Assembly: GCA_945897765.1 (NCBI GenBank)
Contig: CAMDGP010000157.1
Span: 1 to 5,565 of the forward strand
Source of the DNA: Chitinophaga pinensis
GTDB lineage: Bacteria > Bacteroidota > Bacteroidia > Flavobacteriales_D > Crocinitomicaceae
Direction of reading: 5' to 3'
DNA: 5,565 nucleotides
In this document: positions 1-5,565 of the stretch, piece after piece
Layout of the letters: each line of letters opens with the position of its first letter
Numbering within the stretch: the stretch's first letter is position 1
Program-made: the position numbers and the translations under genes
The notes under the pieces: model-generated
Seen by the model: the letters and a program-made list of their open reading frames with translations, nothing else
Told to the model about the DNA's origin: nothing
Database searches by the model: none

Positions 1-2535
1 CAAAACCGGATCGTTTAATTGGAAGAAACTCAATTGCATATTCGCTGATTCATTCAAGACTTCTTTCGTTGATTTTTTACCTTTTGAACTACTACCCACG
101 CTCGCATGCGAACTTTCCAAATCCTTCAACACTTGCTCGGCACGTTGCACCACAAAATTCGGCATTCCAGCCATGCGCGCCACGTGAATACCAAAAGAAT
201 GGGCGCTACCACCGGGAACTAATTTGCGCAAGAACAACACTTTTTTACCCATTTCTTTTACTGAAACGTTGTAATTTTTGATGCGATCAAAACGCTTGTG
301 CATTTCATTGAGTTCGTGGTAATGCGTTGCAAACAAGGTCTTACTTTTCGCTTTTGGGTTTTCGTGCAAAAATTCGGCAATCGCCCACGCAATTGAAATT
401 CCGTCATACGTGCTTGTCCCACGACCAATTTCATCCAATAATATCAAACTTCGGTCGGAAATATTATTCAAAATACTCGCCGTTTCGTTCATCTCAACCA
501 TAAACGTTGATTCACCAGAAGAAATGTTGTCCGAAGCTCCAACGCGTGTAAATATTTTATCGACCAAGCCAATTTTTGCAGCGTCAGCAGGAACAAAACA
601 TCCCATTTGCGCCATCAAGACAATCAATGCTGTTTGACGCAGTATCGCACTTTTACCACTCATGTTCGGTCCGGTAATCATAATGATTTGCTTACTATTG
701 TTGTCGAGCAAAACGTCATTGGCAATATATTCTTCACCCAAAGCCAAGCGTTTTTCAATCACAGGATGACGACCATTTTTGATGTCCAACACCAAACCAT
801 CGTTGATTTCAGGACGATTGTATTTATTTTCTATTGCAACTTGTGAGAATGAAAACAAGCAATCCAAACGTGCAATAACAGTTGCGTTGTGTTGAATCGG
901 CTGAATGTAATCCGACATTCCAACCACCAAATCTTGAAATAAACGCGCTTCGATGGCATAGATTTTTTCTTCCGCACCTAAAATTTTACTTTCGTATTCC
1001 TTCAATTCTTCGGTGATGTAGCGCTCAGCACTTACCAAGGTTTGCTTGCGAATCCAGTCTTCGGGAACTTTATCTTTGTGTGTATTTCGCACTTCGATGT
1101 AGTAACCAAAAACGTTGTTAAACGAAACTTTCAAACTTGGAATTCCTGTTCGTTCTGCCTCACGTTCTTGCAAGCGTTTCAAATAATCTTTTCCATTAAA
1201 AGAAATTTCGCGCAGTTCGTCCAATTCTTGATGAAAACCTTGACGAATAATCATCCCTTTTCCAAGTTGTCCTGCTGGTTCGTCGCAAAGATTCGTTTCT
1301 ATCAACTGAATCAGCGTTTTGCAAGCGTTCAATTGCTCCATCATTTTTTTCAGCGAAGCAATTTTATTATCTTGTAAAAGATTTTTAATCGGTTGAATTT
1401 GCAACAAAGTTCGGCGCAAGTGCATCACTTCTTTCGGATTCACTTTTCCAACCGCCACTTTTGAAATCAAACGTTCTAAGTCGCCAATTTCACGCAAACG
1501 TTGTCCTAATTCATAAGAAATTTCTTCGTTTTTAGTCAAATATTCAACGACATCCAATCGTTCATTTATTGGTTTTTGATCTTTCAAAGGTAATATCATC
1601 CAACGTTTCATCATGCGTCCGCCCATTGGCGTATAGGTTTTGTCAAGAATATCGGTAAGTGTTTTCGCATTTTCGTTGGTCGAATACACCAATTCCAAAT
1701 TTCGAATGGTAAAACGATCGAGCCACACGTATTTCTCTTCTTCGATGCGTGAAATCGCGGTGATGTGTCCTAATTTTTGGTGTTGATTTTCGTTCAAATA
1801 ATGAAAAACCGCGCCTGCTGCAACGATGGCAAGCGACAAATTCTCGATTCCGAAACCTTTTAAAGAACTTGTTCCGAAGTGTTTATTTAGGTTTTCATTG
1901 GCGTATTCCGTCGTGAAAATCCAATCTTCCAATCGGAACGTGTAATGGTTTTCGCCAAATTGACCTTGAAAATCTTTGTTTCTATTTTTTTGAAAAATGA
2001 TTTCGCTGGGTTCGAAACCACTTATTAATTTATCGATGTATTCTCTATCTCCTTCTGCGACTAAAAATTCACCTGTAGAAACGTCGAGAAATGACACTCC
2101 AATTTCTTCTTTCCCGAAATGAATGGCACACAAAAAGTTGTTTTTTCCTTGTTCCAAAACTTGGTCGTTGAAAGAAACTCCGGGTGTCACCAATTCCGTA
2201 ACGCCACGTTTCACAATCGTTTTGGTCATTTTTGGATCTTCCAATTGGTCACAAATCGCCACGCGTTGACCGGCACGCACCAATTTTGGTAAATACGTGT
2301 CTAGAGAGTGATGTGGGAAGCCCGCCAATTCAATTTCAGCGGCCGTTCCATTTTTGCGTTTAGTTAAAATGAGGCCAAGAATCTTCGATGTTTTAATTGC
2401 ATCTTCGCGGAACGTTTCGTAAAAATCGCCTACACGAAACAACAGCAACGCCTCTGGGTGACGCGCTTTGATTTGATTGTATTGCTTCATCAACGGGGTT
2501 TCCGCTACGCCTTTGTCATCAAAAGTTTTCGCCAA
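1..2535 (-). CDS. mutS: DNA mismatch repair protein MutS (C-terminus cut by window edge)
   Basis: MutS is the dimeric ATPase that recognises mismatches and small loops and recruits MutL. The frame is open for 845 codons with no stop or frameshift. Numbered from the TTG start, the mismatch-reading motif F38-Y-E40 (in GDFYETF) opens domain I, followed by the connector domain, the lever/clamp region (about 280-570) and the ATPase domain. The ATPase domain has Walker A GPNMSGKS (622-629), the ST loop SSGEST near 672-677, Walker B LILLDEIGR (697-705) and the THYHE switch (737-741). A tail motif QLSFF (834-838) fits a sliding-clamp-binding peptide. I chose TTG at 2535 over ATG at 2490 because the 15 extra codons include ETPL before MKQY, which aligns with the E. 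coli TPMMQQY start and puts F/E at 38/40 (E. coli 36/38). An in-frame TAA lies 8 codons upstream of the TTG. By comparison with relatives, roughly 30-40 residues are missing beyond position 1. Base composition is visibly less AT-rich than in the other genes, as expected for a conserved housekeeping gene. Identification is very secure; the exact start is moderately secure. Confidence 0.98.
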   Translation of the reverse strand, partial: MAKTFDDKGVAETPLMKQYNQIKARHPEALLLFRVGDFYETFREDAIKTSKILGLILTKRKNGTAAEIELAGFPHHSLDTYLPKLVRAGQRVAICDQLEDPKMTKTIVKRGVTELVTPGVSFNDQVLEQGKNNFLCAIHFGKEEIGVSFLDVSTGEFLVAEGDREYIDKLISGFEPSEIIFQKNRNKDFQGQFGENHYTFRLEDWIFTTEYANENLNKHFGTSSLKGFGIENLSLAIVAAGAVFHYLNENQHQKLGHITAISRIEEEKYVWLDRFTIRNLELVYSTNENAKTLTDILDKTYTPMGGRMMKRWMILPLKDQKPINERLDVVEYLTKNEEISYELGQRLREIGDLERLISKVAVGKVNPKEVMHLRRTLLQIQPIKNLLQDNKIASLKKMMEQLNACKTLIQLIETNLCDEPAGQLGKGMIIRQGFHQELDELREISFNGKDYLKRLQEREAERTGIPSLKVSFNNVFGYYIEVRNTHKDKVPEDWIRKQTLVSAERYITEELKEYESKILGAEEKIYAIEARLFQDLVVGMSDYIQPIQHNATVIARLDCLFSFSQVAIENKYNRPEINDGLVLDIKNGRHPVIEKRLALGEEYIANDVLLDNNSKQIIMITGPNMSGKSAILRQTALIVLMAQMGCFVPADAAKIGLVDKIFTRVGASDNISSGESTFMVEMNETASILNNISDRSLILLDEIGRGTSTYDGISIAWAIAEFLHENPKAKSKTLFATHYHELNEMHKRFDRIKNYNVSVKEMGKKVLFLRKLVPGGSAHSFGIHVARMAGMPNFVVQRAEQVLKDLESSHASVGSSSKGKKSTKEVLNESANMQLSFFQLNDPVL

Positions 2536-2560
2536 GGGAATTGATTTTAAAATTGAGGTT

Positions 2561-2568
2561 TAAAGGTA
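2561..2568 (-). promoter_or_regulatory. possible mutS -7 promoter element
   Basis: On the minus strand this reads TACCTTTA, 7 of 8 positions matching the Bacteroidota sigma-ABfr -7 consensus TAnnTTTG, and it lies about 25 bases ahead of the proposed TTG start. That spacing would give a short leader, common in this phylum. I see no convincing TTTG -33 element at the usual distance upstream, and such an AT-rich spacer yields partial matches by chance, so this is only a candidate. Confidence 0.3.
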
Positions 2569-2654
2569 AGGATTTTTTAGAAAAGGGTTGAATAACGAAT
2601 TTTAAAGTTGAATTATGTAAATGTTTCAAGTTTTAAACTATTTTTACTAATAGC

Positions 2655-2668
2655 TTAAGTGAACTTAA
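2655..2668. repeat. perfect inverted repeat just upstream of the lysoplasmalogenase start
   Basis: The sequence TTAAGT-GA-ACTTAA is a perfect 6-bp inverted repeat with a 2-base spacer. It ends four bases before the ATG at 2673, in the 137-bp spacer between two divergent genes. A spacer this short suits a protein-binding dyad better than an RNA hairpin. It could be an operator for the downstream gene, but AT-rich palindromes of this size also arise by chance. The dyad is seen directly; the regulatory role is inference. Confidence 0.35.
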
Positions 2669-2672
2669 ATAT

Positions 2673-3344
2673 ATGAAAAAGAACCTCCTTTATTTTGTGC
2701 TTGCTTTTTACATTGTTTATTTAATCACAGTTTGGGTGAAGATTCCAGATGTCAACTTTTATCTAAAACCTTTTCTTATTCCAAGTTTAATAATGTATGC
2801 TACTACGCGTTCGTATTTCTCAGGAAAAGAAATATTAATGCAAGCTTTAGTATTTTCTACATTAGGCGATATTTTGTTACTCTTTTCAGACTACAACGAT
2901 TTTTTTTTCATCAGTGGTTTAATTTCCTTTTTAATAGCCCACATCTTTTACATTCGCTTATTTTTAAAAAAAATAAAATCTTCCTTTTCCTATCCTTGGG
3001 TTTTTGTTAGTTTGGCTTTGATTGGGATTTACTTATTTTACTTTCTTTCAACAATGTGGGAAAAGTTAGGAAAGATGAAAATTCCTGTGACCATTTATGC
3101 CTTGGTTATTTCTACCATGTTGTTTGCTGTAATTCAAGTTTTCGTTTCTAAAACATTGAAAAAGGGTGAAATTTTGCTATTAGGCGCTTTTTTGTTCGTT
3201 GTTTCGGATAGTTTATTGGCTTGGAATATGTTCTACCAAGAAATTGCACAAGCTTCCTTTTGGATAATGAGTACCTATCTATTCGCCCAACTATTCCTTG
3301 TTGCTGGTTGGGTAAATTCTATGAAAAAACGAGAAATTGATTAA
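2673..3344 (+). CDS. YhhN/TMEM86 family lysoplasmalogenase (integral membrane protein)
   Basis: Members of this family hydrolyse the vinyl-ether bond of lysoplasmalogens (alkenyl lysophospholipids), releasing a fatty aldehyde and a glycerophospho-head group, and sit in the membrane. The 223-residue length is normal. Eight hydrophobic helices can be drawn at about 4-22, 29-45, 56-72, 77-97, 107-126, 138-158, 166-186 and 194-215. Family landmarks appear in order: K32-P33 in helix 2, SxxGD (S62, G65, D66) in helix 3, GxxxFxxAHxxY (82-93) in helix 4, IYA (141-143) in helix 6, GAxxFxxSDxLLA (171-183, with D179) in helix 7, and TYxxAQ (201-206) in helix 8. D66 and D179 are the acidic residues proposed as catalytic in the family. 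The ATG at 2673 begins MKKN directly ahead of the first helix. No Shine-Dalgarno site is visible, which is normal in this phylum. The gene is divergent from mutS and appears to be transcribed alone. The substrate is assigned from family knowledge; bacterial members may act on other ether lipids. Confidence 0.9.
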   Translation: MKKNLLYFVLAFYIVYLITVWVKIPDVNFYLKPFLIPSLIMYATTRSYFSGKEILMQALVFSTLGDILLLFSDYNDFFFISGLISFLIAHIFYIRLFLKKIKSSFSYPWVFVSLALIGIYLFYFLSTMWEKLGKMKIPVTIYALVISTMLFAVIQVFVSKTLKKGEILLLGAFLFVVSDSLLAWNMFYQEIAQASFWIMSTYLFAQLFLVAGWVNSMKKREID

Positions 3345-3360
3345 GTAAATTTCTTTTTTT
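3332..3360 (+). terminator. weak intrinsic terminator of the lysoplasmalogenase gene
   Basis: AGAAATT (3332-3338) pairs perfectly with AATTTCT (3348-3354) across a 9-base loop, and the right arm runs into seven T residues (3354-3360). The TAA stop (3342-3344) lies in the loop, so the terminator overlaps the gene end. The stem is AT-rich and would be weak, but its position and T tract fit factor-independent termination. Confidence 0.5.
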
Positions 3361-3395
3361 AATACAACCGTAAACGAATACTTGCGTATTAGGCG

Positions 3396-3430
3396 AAAAA
3401 AAAGTCAGCCTACTTTAACATAAACTGACT
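3396..3430 (-). terminator. intrinsic terminator facing the minus strand
   Basis: On the minus strand, AGTCAG pairs with CTGACT (plus-strand 3425-3430 with 3403-3408). An inner TTTA/TAAA pair (3414-3417 with 3421-3424) extends the stem across a 5-base bulge, and eight T residues follow directly (plus-strand A run 3396-3403). This is a good intrinsic-terminator shape for leftward transcription. It lies about 455 bases past the stop of the leftward gene at 3887, so it would end either a long 3' untranslated region or a separate small transcript. The plus-strand reading has only a poor T tract. Confidence 0.55.
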
Positions 3431-3532
3431 CAATTTTAAAACTAATATGAGTATACGCTTTTATAACACTAAAAAAATTAAACTGAAATTCATAATTCGA
3501 AAAATAAATTCAATTTAAGCAATTTTTTTTTT

Positions 3533-3599
3533 GCCTTTCTTTTTTTCTTGATACTTCGACTGGCTCAGTACAGGCTCAAAGAAACAAAAAGGTCAAGGC
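3533..3599. repeat. imperfect inverted repeat with inserted 'TTCGACTGGCTCAG' module
   Basis: The outer arms GCCTT (3533-3537) and AAGGC (3595-3599) enclose a long imperfect stem. CTTGA (3547-3551) can pair with TCAAG (3593-3597), and the T-rich left arm is roughly complementary to AAAGAAACAAAAAGG (3578-3592). A 23-base segment (3555-3577) in the loop begins TTCGACTGGCTCAG and contains the small dyad ACTG-GCT-CAGT (3559-3569) and the direct repeat GGCTC (3562-3566, 3573-3577). From memory, both 'CTTGATACAAAGAAACAAAAA...TCAAG' and 'TTCGACnnGCTCAG' recur between genes in Bacteroidota genomes. That makes an interspersed repeat likely, but copy number cannot be tested from one window. Confidence 0.5.
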
Positions 3600-3675
3600 T
3601 CTGAATTTCTATTTTGTTCGCAAATTATTGTTTTACTAACATTTACAACTCGTGGCGATCAATTTTATCACCTTT

Positions 3676-3742
3676 CTGAAACTGGATTTTGTCGTCAGTC
3701 TGCTGACTGATTACAGAAATCCTTAAAATAAACCAATTTCAG
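3676..3742. repeat. nested palindrome with alternative pairings
   Basis: A perfect core TCAGTC-TGCT-GACTGA (3695-3710) is extended by GGATTTTGT (3684-3692) against ACAGAAATCC (3713-3722), with one bulged base and a small internal mismatch. A second pairing, CTGAAACTGG (3676-3685) with CCAATTTCAG (3733-3742), has nine Watson-Crick pairs and one possible wobble or mismatch. It shares GG 3684-3685 with the first pairing, so the two outer stems compete at their junction. No T tract follows on either strand, so it does not look like a simple terminator. It may be part of the same interspersed element as the repeat at 3533-3599, or a structured RNA; neither is shown. Confidence 0.45.
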
Positions 3743-3886
3743 TTCAGTAGCTAAAACCATGAAATTCAAGGCCACTCATTGTTCGTTATCAATCACTAAA
3801 TAGTTCTCACTTCGAATAAATCCTTAGTTTTCAATATTAAAGTATTTTACTAGTATGATTGCGGATACACAAAAATTAATTAAACT

Positions 3887-4768
3887 TTATTGAACAAGAA
3901 TCTTTGAAGATAAGGCCTTGTTATTTAAAAATAAATTAACCAAATAATAGCCATTAGGAAGTTTATTTGGTAAAGAAACAAATTCAGAATTTTCACCAAT
4001 TTTAGAAAAACCAATGTTTCTTGTTAGAATTGATTTGCCAGTTAAATCAACAATATTAATTGAAATTTTATCTGCTTTTAAACTATTAAAGTTTAAATGA
4101 ACACCATTTTTTTCAGTATTGAAAGAAGTTCTAAAGAAACTTTTAAATGTATTTTCTTCAATTCCTGAGGTCGATGGTGCAGCAATTACATGCTGGGACA
4201 GAAAAATCTGGTCTCCAGAATCTTGATTGTTACCATTTGCTTTATTCGATGCTACATAGAATGTAACGTCACCAACATTTGTTGAAGGCGCTGTCCATGT
4301 CCATGACCAAAGAGGCGTTGCGCTTGTGTTACTTGAACTTTTATGATTAGCGTATTTTCTAACGCCGCCTGAAATTGTTGCCGAATTAAGTTGAGTTGAC
4401 GCAGTGGCTGTAAAGTCCCCTGCCATTACATTACTTGCTGTTAATGCTGTTGCTTGGAATCCTTTTTTAGATGGATTTGAATTCATAGCAAGCGTAACTG
4501 TATAAGTATCGCCTAAGATGTATGTTGTCACTGGATTATTAGAACCATCTAAAACTGTAAATAGGTTTTCAGTTGTGCCAGCTTGAGTAGAGCCACTATG
4601 ACAAGATGTACAATTTTGTTCTCCAGGAGCACCAGCTTTACCGCCAGATATACCATTGCTATTTAATGGGCTTTTATGGAATTTATTTAAATTAGTTAAT
4701 TCGCTTTTAAAAGCAAAGAATCCGATAGAAGCAGTTAGCAAAGCAGAAGGAATTAAAAGTTTTTTCAT
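3887..4768 (-). CDS. secreted CxxCH/Reeler-like (choice-of-anchor V type) protein with T9SS sorting domain
   Basis: This 293-residue exported protein has a clear modular build. MKK plus a hydrophobic stretch (4-20) is a Sec signal peptide. GGKAGAPGEQNCTSCHSG (42-59) carries a haem-type CxxCH (C53, C56, H57) in the GAPGExxCxxCHxG setting typical of 'choice-of-anchor V' proteins of Bacteroidota. Residues about 68-196 form a Reeler-like beta domain, with KKGFQ (101-105), the conserved-looking H142, the W154/W156/W158 strand ending in WTAP (158-161), and the VTFYVASNKANGN strand. Residues about 203-293 are a T9SS type A sorting domain ending LPNGYYLVNLFLNNKAL...KILVQ, which directs export across the outer membrane and surface attachment or release. 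The ATG at 4768 gives the signal peptide directly and lies about 40 bases below a promoter match. The biological role is unknown. Covalent haem is possible but unproven: only one CxxCH is present and no second axial ligand is obvious. Terminators separate it from the upstream secreted-protein gene. Confidence 0.88.
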   Translation of the reverse strand: MKKLLIPSALLTASIGFFAFKSELTNLNKFHKSPLNSNGISGGKAGAPGEQNCTSCHSGSTQAGTTENLFTVLDGSNNPVTTYILGDTYTVTLAMNSNPSKKGFQATALTASNVMAGDFTATASTQLNSATISGGVRKYANHKSSSNTSATPLWSWTWTAPSTNVGDVTFYVASNKANGNNQDSGDQIFLSQHVIAAPSTSGIEENTFKSFFRTSFNTEKNGVHLNFNSLKADKISINIVDLTGKSILTRNIGFSKIGENSEFVSLPNKLPNGYYLVNLFLNNKALSSKILVQ

Positions 4769-4806
4769 AGATAATTTTATTTTTAATGTTTAATATATCA
4801 TAATGA

Positions 4807-4814
4807 CAAAGTTA
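4807..4814 (-). promoter_or_regulatory. -7 promoter element of the Reeler-like gene
   Basis: The minus strand reads TAACTTTG, an exact match to the Bacteroidota -7 consensus TAnnTTTG, placed 38 bases before the ATG at 4768. It would give a leader of about 30 bases. Only a poor -33 element (around GTTA) lies about 19 bases upstream. Its location between a strong terminator and the start codon supports an independent promoter for this gene. Confidence 0.5.
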
Positions 4815-4885
4815 AACTAGAATTCGTTGCATCTGTAACTTTAACTCTGCATATTCAGATATTTGGTAAAAACGTTTTTTAAACT

Positions 4886-4915
4886 AAAAAACCGCCTTTT
4901 TTGAGGCGGTCTTTT
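4886..4915 (-). terminator. strong intrinsic terminator after the partial T9SS gene (possibly bidirectional)
   Basis: ACCGCCT (4891-4897) and AGGCGGT (4904-4910) form a perfect 7-bp, GC-rich stem with a 6-base loop. On the minus strand the hairpin is followed by a run of six T residues (plus-strand A run 4886-4891, the last pairing in the stem). It begins about 28 bases past the stop of the leftward gene ending at 4939. On the plus strand the hairpin is followed by CTTTT, so it may also stop rightward transcription. Confidence 0.85.
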
Positions 4916-4938
4916 AGTATTCTATTTTCTTATTGTTT

Positions 4939-5565
4939 TTATCTCACACTGTGTTTTACCACTTCTGTTGAAACATTTCCATTACTAATTGAAATATAAT
5001 AAATACCTGGAGCCCTATTTTCATTCAAGTAGAATAAATTTGTTCCTTCTTCCACTTGTACTTCTTTCATTGAAACTACAGTTCCCTTGGTATCAATCAT
5101 TTTAATTGTTGCTTTACCAATTAGAGATTTATTATTTACCAATACTTGGAAAGATGCATCACTTGGATTTGGATACGTTTTAATGTAGTTTCCATTTTCA
5201 TTACATCCAACTGAAATGGGATCATAAACTTTCATTTCTCCATTTTCATCCACTTGCGTCAATCGGTAATAAGCAGCATCAATGTACGCAACATCAATGA
5301 ATTGATAGCTTAGTTCTTCGGTGCTGAATCCAGCGGCAGGTTGATTGTTAACTTCTCTCCAATTTTCACCATCAGTAGATTTCTCTACAAGATAGTAAGA
5401 CGAATTAAACTCAGATGCTGTCTTCCAATTGATTGTTGTTTGATTTTCACCACAGAAACCAGTAAATGAAATTAACTCAACAGGAAGAGGAGTTTCATTG
5501 TCTCCGCCCATTCCAAAGAATGAAAATCCAGAAATGTTAGTACAAGTCACATTAAAGTCGGTTTG
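4939..5565 (-). CDS. C-terminal part of a T9SS-exported protein (start outside window)
   Basis: The frame is open to the window edge, so these 208 residues are the C-terminal end of a probably much larger surface or secreted protein. The GTG at 5550 that could pass for a start is almost certainly internal, because the frame continues upstream (QTDFN) and no signal peptide follows. A module beginning LPVELISFTG carries the Bacteroidota signature NWKTASEFNSSYYLVEKSTDG and ends in AYYRLTQVDENG; it is a fibronectin-III-like beta domain placed just before sorting signals. The type A sorting domain follows, with the hallmark YPNP and the ending NRAPGIYYISISNGN...KHSVR. Two cysteines, one in FCGENQ near the start of the module and one in VGCNEN near its end, could form a disulfide. 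The N-terminal functional domain is not visible, so its role cannot be assigned. The strong hairpin at 4886-4915 terminates it. Confidence 0.9.
   Translation of the reverse strand, partial: QTDFNVTCTNISGFSFFGMGGDNETPLPVELISFTGFCGENQTTINWKTASEFNSSYYLVEKSTDGENWREVNNQPAAGFSTEELSYQFIDVAYIDAAYYRLTQVDENGEMKVYDPISVGCNENGNYIKTYPNPSDASFQVLVNNKSLIGKATIKMIDTKGTVVSMKEVQVEEGTNLFYLNENRAPGIYYISISNGNVSTEVVKHSVR

Larger units (their letters stand above)
3345..3886. other. 542-bp intergenic region without a supportable gene
   Basis: This gap lies between the ends of two converging genes. I found no reading frame with a credible start, length or recognisable protein, and no tRNA or rRNA. It does contain a terminator-like hairpin facing the minus strand (3396-3430), a repeat-like inverted element (3533-3599) and a nested palindrome (3676-3742), each listed separately. 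The stretches 3431-3532 and 3743-3886 are plain AT-rich DNA with homopolymer runs. The GC-richer segment from about 3547 to 3722 contrasts with its flanks, which fits an inserted interspersed element rather than simple spacer. Confidence 0.6.

Noticed and set aside
69..1377. Several plus-strand open frames of 70-111 codons (69-281, 410-637, 607-846, 1042-1377)
   Set aside because: All lie antisense to the intact mutS frame, have composition typical of reversed coding sequence, and show no recognisable domain.
1..2535. mutS as a pseudogene or MutS2-type paralogue
   Set aside because: The frame is intact over 845 codons. It carries the N-terminal mismatch-recognition motif FxE, which MutS2 lacks, and no C-terminal Smr domain is seen.
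2732..3010. 92-codon plus-strand frame inside the lysoplasmalogenase gene
   Set aside because: It is a shifted-frame shadow of a well-supported gene with conserved family motifs.
3377..3390. Small inverted repeat AATAC-TTGC-GTATT
   Set aside because: It is only 5 bp, AT-rich, with no T tract or gene boundary directly attached; likely chance.
3517..3534. GCAA...TTGC arms around a T run
   Set aside because: Four-base arms around a homopolymer are expected by chance in such AT-rich DNA.
3345..3886. A CRISPR array, tRNA or decayed transposase in the long gap
   Set aside because: There are no regularly spaced direct repeats, no cloverleaf with acceptor and T arms, and no transposase-like reading frame on either strand.
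3887..4768. Calling this protein a cytochrome c
   Set aside because: Only the CxxCH is present; the rest is a Reeler-like beta domain and a sorting domain, with no cytochrome c helices or clear distal ligand.
5548..5550. GTG as the start of the rightmost gene
   Set aside because: The frame stays open upstream to the window edge, no signal peptide follows the GTG, and the visible part is only the C-terminal modules of a T9SS cargo protein.

Overview
The window looks like a chromosomal segment of a Bacteroidota bacterium, most likely Flavobacteriales and possibly near Fluviicola/Crocinitomicaceae (the family-level guess is an inference). Four things point this way. The DNA is AT-rich with no clear Shine-Dalgarno sites. 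A match to the Bacteroidota -7 promoter motif TAnnTTTG lies ahead of one gene. Two secreted proteins end in type IX secretion (T9SS) type A sorting domains. The MutS protein is of the Bacteroidota type. There are four protein genes, two of them cut by the window edges, and no rRNA, tRNA, CRISPR array, transposase or phage gene was seen.

Positions 1-2535 (minus strand) hold almost all of mutS, the mismatch-recognition ATPase of DNA repair. It reads open in one frame for 845 codons without interruption, and only a short C-terminal tail lies outside the window. Its best start is a TTG at 2535, not the first ATG at 2490. Across a 137-bp divergent spacer, a plus-strand gene (2673-3344) encodes an eight-helix membrane protein of the YhhN/TMEM86 lysoplasmalogenase family. 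It ends in a weak intrinsic terminator that overlaps its stop codon.

Positions 3345-3886 have no supportable gene, but they are rich in structure. There is a terminator-like hairpin facing the minus strand, an imperfect inverted repeat with a 'TTCGACTGGCTCAG' module in its loop that looks like a mobile intergenic repeat of this phylum, and a nested palindrome with two competing pairings. This is the least ordinary part of the window.

The right part carries two minus-strand genes for secreted proteins. The first (3887-4768) has a signal peptide, a CxxCH haem-type motif, a Reeler-like beta domain ('choice-of-anchor V' type) and a T9SS sorting domain. A TAnnTTTG promoter match and a strong terminator separate it from the second. 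The second (4939-5565) is the C-terminal end of a larger exported protein whose start lies outside the window. The two share an export route but appear to be separate transcripts. Nothing in the sequence ties them functionally to mutS or the lysoplasmalogenase. No new defence or mobile system is evident.
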